Assembly (NCBI GenBank): GCA_934149305.1
Contig: CAKPEF010000003.1
Coordinates: 1-64,000, forward strand
DNA from: an uncultured Clostridia bacterium
GTDB lineage: Bacteria; Bacillota; Clostridia; TANB77; UBA1234
Length of the DNA: 64,000 nt
Direction of reading: 5' to 3'
Both the position numbers and the translations under genes were made by a program. The notes beneath the pieces were generated by a model that worked only from the letters and a program-made list of their open reading frames with translations, had not been told where the DNA came from and did no database searches. Shown here piece after piece: positions 45,086 through 53,998 of this stretch (positions within the stretch are counted from its first letter, which is position 1; every line of letters starts with the position of its first letter).

Positions 45086-45514
45086 GTGGCAGAAAAGAAA
45101 GTAACTAATATAGTAAAATTGCAAATACCAGCTGGTAAAGCAACTCCAGCACCACCAGTAGGACCTGCACTTGGTTCAACAGGTGTTAATATTATGCAAT
45201 TCGTAAAAGCTTTCAATGATAAAACAGCAGATCAAGCTGGAATGACAATCCCAGTTGTTATTACTGTATATCAAGACAAATCTTTTACATTCATTACTAA
45301 AGTTCCACCAGTAGCAGATTTATTGTTAAAAGCAACTAAAGTTGAAAAAGGTTCAGCAAAACCAAACAAAATTAAAGTTGCAAATGTAACAATGGCTCAA
45401 GTTGAAGAAATTGCAAAGCAAAAAATGCAAGATCTTAACGCAGGAAGTTTAGAAGCAGCTATGAGTATGGTTAAAGGTACAGCTAGAAGTATGGGTATCA
45501 CAGTTAGTGAATAA
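45086..45514 (+). CDS. rplK: 50S ribosomal protein L11
   Basis: 142 residues. [22 protein letters not shown] and [12 protein letters not shown] are characteristic. GTG 45086 is seven nt after TAGGAGG; an earlier GTG lies within that site. Binds the GTPase-associated region of 23S rRNA. Confidence 0.97.
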   Translation: MAEKKVTNIVKLQIPAGKATPAPPVGPALGSTGVNIMQFVKAFNDKTADQAGMTIPVVITVYQDKSFTFITKVPPVADLLLKATKVEKGSAKPNKIKVANVTMAQVEEIAKQKMQDLNAGSLEAAMSMVKGTARSMGITVSE

Positions 45515-45591
45515 TTTTAGTTGATTTTTAAGCGTATGATTTTAATTATGGGAGAAGTTAAAAAACTTCGTTAGAACCAAAGGAGGTAAAA

Positions 45592-46272
45592 ATGAAAAGA
45601 GGAAAGAGATATTTAGAAAGCGAAAAGCTTATCGAAAAAGGCGTTTCTTATGATTCTAAATCAGCTTTAGAATTGATAGATAAAATGCCAAAAGCTAAAT
45701 TTGATGAAACTGTTGAAGCACACTTTAAACTAGGTGTTGATTCAAAGCATGCAGACCAACAAGTTAGAGGCGTTATCGTTCTACCACATGGAACAGGTAA
45801 AACTCAAAGAGTATTAGTATTTGCTAAAGGAGACAAGGCTAAAGAAGCAGAAGCTGCTGGAGCAGATTTTGTTGGTGCTGAAGATTTAGTTCCAAGAATA
45901 GAAAAAGAAAACTGGTTTGATTACGATGTAATCGTTGCAACACCAGATATGATGGGTATAATTGGTAGACTTGGTAAAGTATTAGGACCAAAAGGTCTAA
46001 TGCCAAACCCAAAATCAGGAACAGTTACTATGGATGTAGCAAAAGCAGTTTCTGAAATTAAATCAGGTAAGATTGAATATAGATTAGACAAAAATAATAT
46101 TATTCACTGCCCAATTGGAAAGTTATCATTTGGTGCTGAAAAATTAAATGATAATTTTGTAGCTTTGTATGATGCAATCGTTAAAGCTAAACCAGCTGCT
46201 TCAAAAGGACAATACATTAGAAGTATTTCAGTTTCAAGCACAATGGGACCTGGTGTTTCAATAAAAGCTTAA
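45592..46272 (+). CDS. rplA: 50S ribosomal protein L1
   Basis: 226 residues. [12 protein letters not shown] start; [18 protein letters not shown] is the hallmark, within the rRNA/mRNA-binding site. Forms the L1 stalk and often represses its own operon. Ribosome site AAAGGAGG. Confidence 0.97.
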   Translation: MKRGKRYLESEKLIEKGVSYDSKSALELIDKMPKAKFDETVEAHFKLGVDSKHADQQVRGVIVLPHGTGKTQRVLVFAKGDKAKEAEAAGADFVGAEDLVPRIEKENWFDYDVIVATPDMMGIIGRLGKVLGPKGLMPNPKSGTVTMDVAKAVSEIKSGKIEYRLDKNNIIHCPIGKLSFGAEKLNDNFVALYDAIVKAKPAASKGQYIRSISVSSTMGPGVSIKA

Positions 46273-46285
46273 ATTTATAAATAAC

Positions 46286-46391
46286 CTAAGACAGTAGGGG
46301 TGCTTGGCACATAACATCCTACCGAGGTAAATGATCGGATTAAATCTGATGTTTGTTTACTTTGGTGGATGAACATCAGATTTTTTATGTA
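46286..46391 (+). ncRNA. Ribosomal protein L10 leader with attenuator
   Basis: Contains the conserved L10-leader sequences (AAGACAGTAGG, later CCTACCGAGGT), followed by a terminator-like hairpin with arms AATCTGATGTT and AACATCAGATT then T6. In Bacillota L10(L12)4 binds this leader to control rplJL. The hairpin at the end fits regulation by attenuation. Confidence 0.85.
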
Positions 46392-46505
46392 AAATGTGAT
46401 TGTCTTGTATTCTCTAACTTAGGCCTAATTTTACAAATATGTTAAATTAAAAAATTTAAAACTTGAAAGAGTTATTAAATAATAATAAACAGGGGAGGTG
46501 TAATA

Positions 46506-47009
46506 ATGCCAAACGCAAAAGTACTTGCTAAAAAGCAAAGCGATGCAGAGGAACTAAAGAGCAAATTTGAGAAATCAAAATTAGTTATATTAGCAGATTA
46601 CAGAGGAATCAATGTTGAGGATATTACAAAGATAAGAGCTGATTTAAAGAAAACAGATAGCGAATATTTAGTAGCTAAAAATTCAACATTAAGATTCGCA
46701 GTTAAAGGAACAGATATCGAGGGAATTTCTGAATTTTTAGAAGGACCAACAGCTGTTACTTTTAGCTATGATGATTATGTAGCTCCTGCTAAAGTTTTAT
46801 ATGACTATGCAAAAGATTCAGAGTTTTATAAAATTAAAGCCGGAATTATGGATGGAAAAGTAATTTCTAAAGAAGAAATTATTAAACTTGCAAAATTACC
46901 ATCAAAAGAAATGCTTCTTACACAACTTGCTACAGTATTGCTTGCTAATATTAGAAATCTTGCAGTTGTACTTGATCAAGTTGCAAAGAAAGAAGAAACA
47001 GCTGAATAA
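46506..47009 (+). CDS. rplJ: 50S ribosomal protein L10
   Basis: 167 residues. KSKLVILADYRGINVEDITKIR, then VAKNSTLRFAVKGT, are standard L10. Base of the L7/L12 stalk. Ribosome site GGGAGG; 230-nt leader upstream carries the L10 regulatory element. Confidence 0.97.
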   Translation: MPNAKVLAKKQSDAEELKSKFEKSKLVILADYRGINVEDITKIRADLKKTDSEYLVAKNSTLRFAVKGTDIEGISEFLEGPTAVTFSYDDYVAPAKVLYDYAKDSEFYKIKAGIMDGKVISKEEIIKLAKLPSKEMLLTQLATVLLANIRNLAVVLDQVAKKEETAE

Positions 47010-47122
47010 GCTTGTGAAAGATATCTACATGTGTATGATAACATCATGTAGAAGAGTAAATAACTTAAGATAGTTTAGAATTATTTTAAGTCATAAAATT
47101 AAAAGTAAAGGAGAAATTTAAA

Positions 47123-47497
47123 ATGGAAAAAATCGAAAATTTAATAGCTGAAATCGAAAAACTTACAGTTTTAGAATTAGCTGATTTAGTAAAAGCAATT
47201 GAGGAAAAATTTGGAGTATCAGCAGCTGCTGCAGCTGTTGTAGCTGCTCCTGGTGCTGCTGCTGGTGCAGCTGCAGCTGAAGAAAAAACAGAATTCAACG
47301 TTGTATTAAAAGACGCTGGAGCTAACAAAATAGCTGTTATCAAAGTTGTTAGAGAAGTTACAGGATTAGGATTAAAAGAAGCTAAAGACTTAGTTGATGG
47401 AGCTCCTAAGACAGTTAAAGAAAACGTAGCTAAAGAAGAAGCTGAAAGCATGAAAGCTAAATTTGCTGAAGCTGGAGCTACAGTTGAATTAGCATAG
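47123..47497 (+). CDS. rplL: 50S ribosomal protein L7/L12
   Basis: 124 residues. N-terminal dimer domain, Ala-rich hinge, and C-terminal [13 protein letters not shown]...[22 protein letters not shown] that recruits translation factors. Last gene of the ribosomal operon. Ribosome site AAAGGAG. Confidence 0.97.
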   Translation: MEKIENLIAEIEKLTVLELADLVKAIEEKFGVSAAAAAVVAAPGAAAGAAAAEEKTEFNVVLKDAGANKIAVIKVVREVTGLGLKEAKDLVDGAPKTVKENVAKEEAESMKAKFAEAGATVELA

Positions 47498-47510
47498 GTA
47501 TAATAAAAAA

Positions 47511-47545
47511 GAGGCAATGAGTGATTTTTCTCATTGCTTTTTTTG
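47511..47545 (+). terminator. Intrinsic terminator of rplJL
   Basis: Arms GCAATGAG and CTCATTGC then seven T. Confidence 0.9.
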
Positions 47546-47730
47546 TTTCTTGAATTTTTGCTATTGACATACAAGATACTAAAATATAAAATTATTGTAC
47601 GAGGCTTCTTATGTTTAGCACATAGGAAAGTAAAAAGCTCACATTAAGATAGAAATATGCAAGTTCTTTCCTATTATAAATAACTATGTTTAAAATTTGG
47701 CTTGTATAAAGCATGTACTAAATACAAATG

Positions 47731-47853
47731 GGTAGTGTAAACTAATTTATTAAAAAAAATAAAATATGCTACAAAGGTGTGCTCTATAAAAAACAATTAA
47801 TAGCAGTATGCTAAAGTAAAGTTAGAAAGATGTTATAATTAGTGAACACAACT
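47731..47853 (+). mobile_element. Family-B element with near-perfect duplication
   Basis: 123 bp with ends GGTAGTGTAAACTAAT and ATTAGTGAACACAACT. Flanks TACAAATG (47723-47730) and CACAAATG (47854-47861) match at seven of eight bases. Contains TATAAT near its right end. It lies 24 nt before the next gene. The 185 bases before it, back to the rplL terminator, hold no recognisable gene. Confidence 0.75.
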
Positions 47854-47877
47854 CACAAATGAACAGGGGGAAAAATT

Positions 47878-49098
47878 TTGAGTATGATGAGTATGCCACT
47901 TGGCGAATATGATAAAGCTATTGAATATTCTGAATCTTTAACTATATATGAGGGTTCTAGATTACTTAGATATATAAAAGAAAAGATAGCAGGTTTTAGG
48001 TATGGAACTAAATCAAATCCTAGAACCAAAGGAAATGTTGTGAGCTATATTGATTCGATGGGAAGACTTATAACTCAAGAAAGAGGAGAAAAAGAAGATG
48101 ATGCTTCTACAGAATATGCTATAAGAAAAATAAGTACAAGTGCAAAAACAGAGGCTATCATTTCTATAGAAGTTGTAGAAAAGAAGAAAAACGAAAAGGG
48201 CGAAACTGTAGAACAAGTCAGAATGTTTTATCCAAATGAAGAAGAATACAAAACAGCAGTAGATTACCCAAGAATAAAAGAAATAACATATTTCAAAGAT
48301 AATAAATCATATTTAAGAAAAACGATAGAGCGTTCATTAAATGAAGAAGAAATGAAAAAAAGATTTGATGCTGGAACGATAAAGCTTAATTGTTTTGCTC
48401 CCGATACAGTAAAAAATGAAATTATAAACAGTAAAATGATATATACTGTAGATAAATTAAAGACAGATGAAGAAATAGCAGAAAATTTAAAACCTTTTGG
48501 AACTCATATACAAGTAAACGAAACAGAAAGAACATATATCATTTCTCCTGATTTTAATCCTGAAACAGAAGAAATAAAAGATTATGTAGGGCCTACTGAA
48601 TGTGAGAAAGATGTAGTGCTTTATAAAGCGAATGAACCAAAAGCAAGAATAGAAGAAACAGAGAAAATTACATTTTCACTTGGCAAAATTCATAGTATAA
48701 GCTCTTCAATAATAAATTATCCTGACAAAGAAGGAAATTATGGCGGAGATGGTAGAGGAACTTGTGCATTATATGATGATAAAGTGTTACATGCTACAGG
48801 TAATAAATCTATCGTTATATACAAAAATGCAGAAGATGTATTGTCATATGCAATAGAGGGAGAAGCAAGCGAGAATGCAAAAGATCTTAAAAAGATAGCA
48901 AATGCAGAAATTAGAGGAAGCTTAATAAATCTTAGCATAGATGATAGCGAGAATACTTATGAGATAGCTAAAAATATAATAGATACATTTAAATCAAATT
49001 GGAACATAAATATAAAAACAATAGTAGAATATAAAAATACTCAAAGTGATGAAGTTAAGAAATTAGACATCAAAAAATGTCTTGCTGTAAAAAAATAA
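47878..49098 (+). CDS. Hypothetical protein, 406 residues
   Basis: No recognised domain. Predicted soluble, charged, mixed alpha/beta; one stretch resembling a Gly-rich turn (NYGGDGRGTCALYDD). Residues about 240-300 contain an acidic segment (NPETEEIKDYVGPTECEKD). No signal peptide or membrane span. TTG start eight nt after AGGGGGG; ATG codons two and three codons later are alternatives. It has its own terminator and a family-B element as upstream sequence. Confidence 0.7.
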   Translation: MSMMSMPLGEYDKAIEYSESLTIYEGSRLLRYIKEKIAGFRYGTKSNPRTKGNVVSYIDSMGRLITQERGEKEDDASTEYAIRKISTSAKTEAIISIEVVEKKKNEKGETVEQVRMFYPNEEEYKTAVDYPRIKEITYFKDNKSYLRKTIERSLNEEEMKKRFDAGTIKLNCFAPDTVKNEIINSKMIYTVDKLKTDEEIAENLKPFGTHIQVNETERTYIISPDFNPETEEIKDYVGPTECEKDVVLYKANEPKARIEETEKITFSLGKIHSISSSIINYPDKEGNYGGDGRGTCALYDDKVLHATGNKSIVIYKNAEDVLSYAIEGEASENAKDLKKIANAEIRGSLINLSIDDSENTYEIAKNIIDTFKSNWNINIKTIVEYKNTQSDEVKKLDIKKCLAVKK

Positions 49099-49103
49099 TA
49101 ATA

Positions 49104-49130
49104 TGACTACCATTTTTGTGGTAGTTTTTT
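49104..49130 (+). terminator. Intrinsic terminator
   Basis: Arms ACTACCA and TGGTAGT then T run. Confidence 0.8.
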
Positions 49131-49204
49131 ATTGTATTAACCTTGTTTTTTGTGTATAATAAATTTTAGTTAGGAAAAGTATATAAGATAAAGGAGAAAT
49201 TAAG

Positions 49205-50320
49205 TTGAGAATATTACTGGTTACTATGGCAATGGACATAGGCGGAGCAGAAACTCATATATTAGAGCTTGCAAAAGAATTAAAGCGCAGGGGAAACGAA
49301 ATATTCGTTGCATCAAATGGTGGTAAATATGTAGAAGAACTGCAAAAAGATGGAATCGAGCATATATGGGCACCGCTTCATAACAAAAATCCTAAAAACA
49401 TGATAAAATCATATAAAATATTAAAAAGAGTAATAATTGAAAAAAAGATTGATTTAGTACATTCACATACGAGAATTAGCTCATTTATTTGTGGAATTTT
49501 AAAGTCTAAATTAGATTTTCCTTTTGTTACTACAGCTCATTGGACATTTAAAGTAACACCAGTATTTAAGCTAATGTCAAATTGGGGAGAAAATGTTATA
49601 GCGGTAAGTGAAGATATAAAAGAGTATTTAATAAAAAATTACAAAATAAATCCTGAAAATATATTTGTTACTGTAAATGGAATTGACACAGATAAGTTTT
49701 CGAAAGATACAAAGTATGATGATATAGTAAAAGAGTTTTCGATGAATGAAAATTCTAACAGAATAGTATACATAAGTAGAATGGATGAGAGCCGTGCACT
49801 AGTCGCAAAACATTTAGTAAATATTGCAGAAAAATTAAATGATAAAATAGAAAATTTAGAAATAGTTATAGTTGGCGGGGGAGATGTTTTTGAAGAAATA
49901 AATTCAAAAGCTATTAGCATAAATGAAAAGCTAGGAAAACGATTGATAATAATGACAAACGCAAGAACAGATATAAATAAGTTTGCTGTTGCAGGCGATA
50001 TTTGTGTTGGAGTGAGCAGAGCAGCATTAGAAATGATGGCTTGCGAGAAGCCAATAATAATAGCAGGAAATGAAGGATATATAGGAATATTTGATGAGAC
50101 AAAATTAGAAAAGGCAATAGAAACTAATTTTTGTTGTAGAGGGCTTGAAATGTCAAACGAGGAGTTACTATACAATGACATTTTAAAGCTTGTAAATACA
50201 GAAAATAAGGCAGAAATGGGCAAATATAATAGAGAAGTAGTAAAGAAATATTATTCTATAGAAAAAATGGTTAACGACTGTGAATGTGCCTATAAAAAAA
50301 CATTAGAAAACAAAAATTAA
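49205..50320 (+). CDS. Glycosyltransferase family 4
   Basis: 371 residues, GT-B fold. MAMDIGGAETHILELAKEL opens the N-terminal domain; VNGIDTDKFSK and SRAALEMMACEKPIIIAG carry the donor-binding region with the conserved Glu. Membrane-peripheral, probably adding a sugar to a lipid or surface polymer. TTG start after AAAGGAG. Its terminator now lies 130 nt downstream, separated from the gene by a family-A element. Confidence 0.85.
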   Translation: MRILLVTMAMDIGGAETHILELAKELKRRGNEIFVASNGGKYVEELQKDGIEHIWAPLHNKNPKNMIKSYKILKRVIIEKKIDLVHSHTRISSFICGILKSKLDFPFVTTAHWTFKVTPVFKLMSNWGENVIAVSEDIKEYLIKNYKINPENIFVTVNGIDTDKFSKDTKYDDIVKEFSMNENSNRIVYISRMDESRALVAKHLVNIAEKLNDKIENLEIVIVGGGDVFEEINSKAISINEKLGKRLIIMTNARTDINKFAVAGDICVGVSRAALEMMACEKPIIIAGNEGYIGIFDETKLEKAIETNFCCRGLEMSNEELLYNDILKLVNTENKAEMGKYNREVVKKYYSIEKMVNDCECAYKKTLENKN

Positions 50321-50323
50321 AAT

Positions 50324-50447
50324 ATTACTATTCAGTCTTCAAAATAAAAGTATATATCAAATGTAAATAAAATGTAGCTTAAGCTTAAGTGTGCTCCATA
50401 AAAACATTATAATTCAGCTTTATCATGAATTAAGTCTAAATAGTAAC
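50324..50447 (+). mobile_element. Family-A element between a gene and its terminator
   Basis: 124 bp. Ends ATTACTATTCAGTCTTCA and TTAAGTCTAAATAGTAAC, core TGTAGCTTAAGCTTAAGTGT, TATAAT near right end. No clean target duplication. It begins four nt after the GT4 stop and ends just before the hairpin that must have been that gene's terminator. Confidence 0.8.
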
Positions 50448-50450
50448 CTT

Positions 50451-50483
50451 GAAACACCAATGTTGTGTGGTGTTTCTTTTTTT
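50451..50483 (+). terminator. Intrinsic terminator
   Basis: Arms GAAACACCA and TGGTGTTTC then seven T. Displaced from the GT4 gene by a repeat element, and it also stops any transcript started within that element. Confidence 0.85.
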
Positions 50484-50491
50484 GTATTTTC

Positions 50492-50520
50492 TTGCATTTA
50501 AGCCCATAAAATGATAAAAT
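50492..50520 (+). promoter_or_regulatory. Promoter of mutS operon
   Basis: TTGCAT (50492-50497), 17-nt spacer, TAAAAT (50515-50520). It overlaps the first in-frame ATG (50511), which supports the later mutS start at 50544. Confidence 0.75.
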
Positions 50521-50543
50521 TTGCTTTGAAGGATGTGAAAGAA

Positions 50544-53114
50544 ATGGAAGAACAAATGACACCTATGATGAAGCAATATATGGATGTAAAGAATGAATAC
50601 AAGGATTCATTATTATTTTATAGAATAGGCGATTTTTACGAAATGTTTTTTGATGATGCTCTTACAGCATCGAAAGAATTAGAGATTACATTAACAGGTA
50701 AAGATTGCGGAATGAAAGAAAGAGCACCTATGTGTGGGGTACCATATCATAGTGTTACGGGATATATAGCAAAGTTAATTGGAAAAGGATATAAAGTAGC
50801 AATTTGTGAACAACTAGAAGATCCATCACTTGCAAAAGGTTTAGTAAAGAGAAATGTAACAAGAGTAATAACACCAGGAACAGTTATAGAGTCTAATATG
50901 CTAGATGACAAGAAAAATAATTATATCGCTGCAATTTATAGAGTTGGTGTATATTATGGCTTTGCATATTCAGATGTTTCGACAGGAGAGTTTTGCACAA
51001 CAGAAGCAATTACAGGAAACAATTTTTCAAAAATTTTAGATGAAATAGCAAGAGTTATGCCAGCAGAGATTGTTGTAAACCAAGAGATGGCAGCAGATGC
51101 ATTAGGAATAAAAACTATACAAGACAAATTTAATTCATATATAACAATTAGAGAACCTAGTGAAGTAGAAATAGATATTCAAGGTTTTAGTGAATTAGAT
51201 AAATTAGTTTATGCTAAAGATGCAACAAGATTATTATTATTATACATAAAAGAAACTCAAAAAATAGATTTAAAACATATAAATCTTATCCAAAATTATG
51301 AAATAAATGATTTTATGGTATTAGATAGCATTGCTAGAAAAAACTTAGAACTTACAGAAACTTTGAGAGATAAAAACAAAAAGGGAAGTTTAATATGGGT
51401 ATTAGATAAAACATCAACATCAATGGGTGGCAGACTTCTTAGAAGATGGATAGAAAAACCTTTAATAAATGTAGAGGAAATAAACTATAGACATGTTGGA
51501 GTAAAAGAGCTAAAAGAAAACATTATAAAAAGAGACGATATATTAAGTACATTAAAAAATGTTTATGATATAGAAAGACTAACAGGAAAGGTTGCATATG
51601 GAAGTATAAGTGCAAGAGACTTAGTATCTTTAAAAAATTCACTTTTAAAGCTTCCTGCTGTTAAAGATTTGATAAAGGATTGCACATCACCAATAATAAA
51701 TGAGATATATAATCAAATGGATACTTTAGATGATATTGCAAAACTTATTGATGATGCTATAATCGATGACCCACCTCTTACATTAAAAGACGGTGGAATC
51801 ATAAAAAGTACATTTAATGATGAGGTAAATAAGCTTAGAACAGCATCGACAGAGGGCAAAAATTGGGTAATAGGTGTTGAGGCAAGAGAGAGAGAAGCAA
51901 CAGGAATAAAGAATTTGAAAGTTGGATATAACAAAGTTTTTGGATATTATATTGAAGTTTCAAAATCAAATGTTGGAATGGTGCCAGATAGATACATAAG
52001 AAAGCAAACATTAACAACAGGTGAAAGATATATAACAGAAGAGCTAAAAGAGATTGAAAATACAATACTTGGTGCTCAAGATAAAGTTGTAAATCTAGAA
52101 ACAGAAATATTCAATAAAGTAAGAGAAGATGTTGCAAAAGAAATAAAAAGATTACAACAAAGTAGTAATGCAGTTGCAAAACTTGATGTGCTTTGCGCAT
52201 TTGCAGAAATAGCAGACAAAAACAACTATATAATGCCTGATGTTGATGATTCAGATGAGATAATAATAAAAGATGGCAGACACCCAGTAGTTGAAGAATT
52301 GATACCAGCAGGTTGCTTTGTACCAAATGATACGACATTAAATGAAGCTGATGATAGAGTAAATATTATAACTGGTCCTAACATGGCTGGTAAGTCAACT
52401 TACATGAGACAAGTTGCACTTATTGTGCTTTTAGCGCAAATAGGTAGCTTTGTTCCAGCTTCATATGCAAAGATAGGAATAGTAGATAGAATATTTACAA
52501 GAGTTGGTGCATCAGATGATTTGTCAACAGGCCAATCAACATTTATGGTGGAAATGAATGAAGTAGCAAATATAGTTTCAAATGCAACAAGAAAGAGCCT
52601 TTTGATACTAGACGAAATAGGTAGAGGTACTTCGACATTTGATGGACTTTCAATTGCATGGTCTGTTATTGAATATATAGCTAACAATGAAAAAATAGGT
52701 GCAAGAACATTATTTGCAACACATTATCATGAGTTAACCGAATTAGAGGGAAAAGTACCAGGAGTAAAAAATTATTGTATAGCAGTAAAAGAAAAAGGCG
52801 AAGATGTTATTTTCTTAAGAAAAATAATAAGAGGTGGAGCAGATGAAAGTTATGGCGTACATGTTGCTAAGCTTGCAGGTGTTCCAAATGTAATAACATC
52901 GAGAGCAAATGAAATATTAAAAACATTAAAAGAAAACAACTATATAGGCAGACATGAGAAAGAACTTAAAAAGGCAAGTTTTGCACTTCCACAAGTGGAT
53001 TTGTTTAATTATAAAGTTGGTGAAATAGCTAATGAATTAGATAAAATAAATGTAAATGAGCTTACACCAATCGAGGCATTGAATGTACTTGTGAAATTAA
53101 AAAGCAAACTATAA
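50544..53114 (+). CDS. mutS: DNA mismatch repair protein MutS
   Basis: 856 residues. Mismatch-binding domain with FYRIGDFYEMFFDDA (the Phe-X-Glu wedge), a long clamp, and ATPase with GPNMAGKSTYMRQ (Walker A), DEIGRGTSTFDG and THYHELTELE. Starts at ATG 50544 (MEEQMTPMMKQYM) after AAGGATG; the earlier ATG lies in the promoter. First gene of mutS-DUF692-mutL-miaA. Confidence 0.97.
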   Translation: MEEQMTPMMKQYMDVKNEYKDSLLFYRIGDFYEMFFDDALTASKELEITLTGKDCGMKERAPMCGVPYHSVTGYIAKLIGKGYKVAICEQLEDPSLAKGLVKRNVTRVITPGTVIESNMLDDKKNNYIAAIYRVGVYYGFAYSDVSTGEFCTTEAITGNNFSKILDEIARVMPAEIVVNQEMAADALGIKTIQDKFNSYITIREPSEVEIDIQGFSELDKLVYAKDATRLLLLYIKETQKIDLKHINLIQNYEINDFMVLDSIARKNLELTETLRDKNKKGSLIWVLDKTSTSMGGRLLRRWIEKPLINVEEINYRHVGVKELKENIIKRDDILSTLKNVYDIERLTGKVAYGSISARDLVSLKNSLLKLPAVKDLIKDCTSPIINEIYNQMDTLDDIAKLIDDAIIDDPPLTLKDGGIIKSTFNDEVNKLRTASTEGKNWVIGVEAREREATGIKNLKVGYNKVFGYYIEVSKSNVGMVPDRYIRKQTLTTGERYITEELKEIENTILGAQDKVVNLETEIFNKVREDVAKEIKRLQQSSNAVAKLDVLCAFAEIADKNNYIMPDVDDSDEIIIKDGRHPVVEELIPAGCFVPNDTTLNEADDRVNIITGPNMAGKSTYMRQVALIVLLAQIGSFVPASYAKIGIVDRIFTRVGASDDLSTGQSTFMVEMNEVANIVSNATRKSLLILDEIGRGTSTFDGLSIAWSVIEYIANNEKIGARTLFATHYHELTELEGKVPGVKNYCIAVKEKGEDVIFLRKIIRGGADESYGVHVAKLAGVPNVITSRANEILKTLKENNYIGRHEKELKKASFALPQVDLFNYKVGEIANELDKINVNELTPIEALNVLVKLKSKL

Positions 53115-53126
53115 AAGGAGTGAAAG

Positions 53127-53954
53127 ATGAAACTTTGTGTTAATTATTTAGAAGAAGTGAAAGAACTAGTTGAAGAAGGAAAAATAGGCTTTATAGACTA
53201 TGTAAAATTGTTTAGTATAAATGGAGATTTATCACCATTAGACTGGTGTGCAAGTAAAAAAGATGTGATGTTTCATGGTTTAGCTGGTGAAAAGGCATCA
53301 AATGTTGCAGACATTGATTTCTTCAAAGATAGAGATATTAAACTTCAAAAAAGATATTTTGAAATTAGCAGAACTCCATATATGTCAATGCATATAAATG
53401 CATTATCAGATATTCCACAAAACGAAGAAGATGCTTTAAAAGTAATAAAAGAAAATGTTAGTAGACTAACAAAAGAATTTGACAAAAAAATACTTTTAGA
53501 GAATATACCAGGAATATGGGAAAGAGGCGATTTGAATTTTTATTCGTCACCAGAATTTATTTCAAAAGTTATAGCTGAAACAAACACAGGTTTCTTATTC
53601 GATATAGGTCATGCAAGAGTGGCTTCAGAGGTTTTAAATATTCCGTTTGATGAATATGTAAATAGACTTCCAATGAATAAAATCGAAGAAATTCATTTAT
53701 CTGGTTGTATGAAAAATTCTAAGGGAAGATTAGTCGCAAATCATTCGAAAATGAATGAAGAAGATTTTAAATTTTTAAGTAAATTGCTAGAAAAATCAAA
53801 AACATTAAAAGTAGTTACTTTAGAATATGGCACAATAAAAGTTGGAACAGTAATAGGCAATCCACCAGTTGTAGCATATGGAATTGTAAATGAAAGAGCG
53901 AAAGAAGAAGTATATGCACAGTTACTTAGATTAAAAGAAATGCTAAAAAAATAA
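53127..53954 (+). CDS. DUF692/MNIO-like TIM-barrel protein in mut operon
   Basis: 275 residues. The pattern LLENIPG...GFLFDIGHARVASEVL...IEEIHLSG is close to DUF692 (multinuclear non-haem iron oxidases such as MbnB) and, less closely, to AP endonuclease/sugar isomerase barrels. Candidate metal ligands are spaced as in a trinuclear or dinuclear site: H50, H89, E125, D159, H162, H190, H206, E233. No precursor peptide or partner protein is adjacent. It lies 12 nt after mutS and 44 nt before mutL, so a repair or nucleotide-related role is possible. Family call moderate. Confidence 0.6.
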   Translation: MKLCVNYLEEVKELVEEGKIGFIDYVKLFSINGDLSPLDWCASKKDVMFHGLAGEKASNVADIDFFKDRDIKLQKRYFEISRTPYMSMHINALSDIPQNEEDALKVIKENVSRLTKEFDKKILLENIPGIWERGDLNFYSSPEFISKVIAETNTGFLFDIGHARVASEVLNIPFDEYVNRLPMNKIEEIHLSGCMKNSKGRLVANHSKMNEEDFKFLSKLLEKSKTLKVVTLEYGTIKVGTVIGNPPVVAYGIVNERAKEEVYAQLLRLKEMLKK

Positions 53955-53998
53955 GCAGAGCATGTGTAAAAAATAAAAATACAAAGGAGGACACCAAG

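Noticed and set aside
47086..47574. Minus-strand open frame across rplL
   Set aside because: Mirror of the Ala-rich rplL sequence; no ribosome site or family match.
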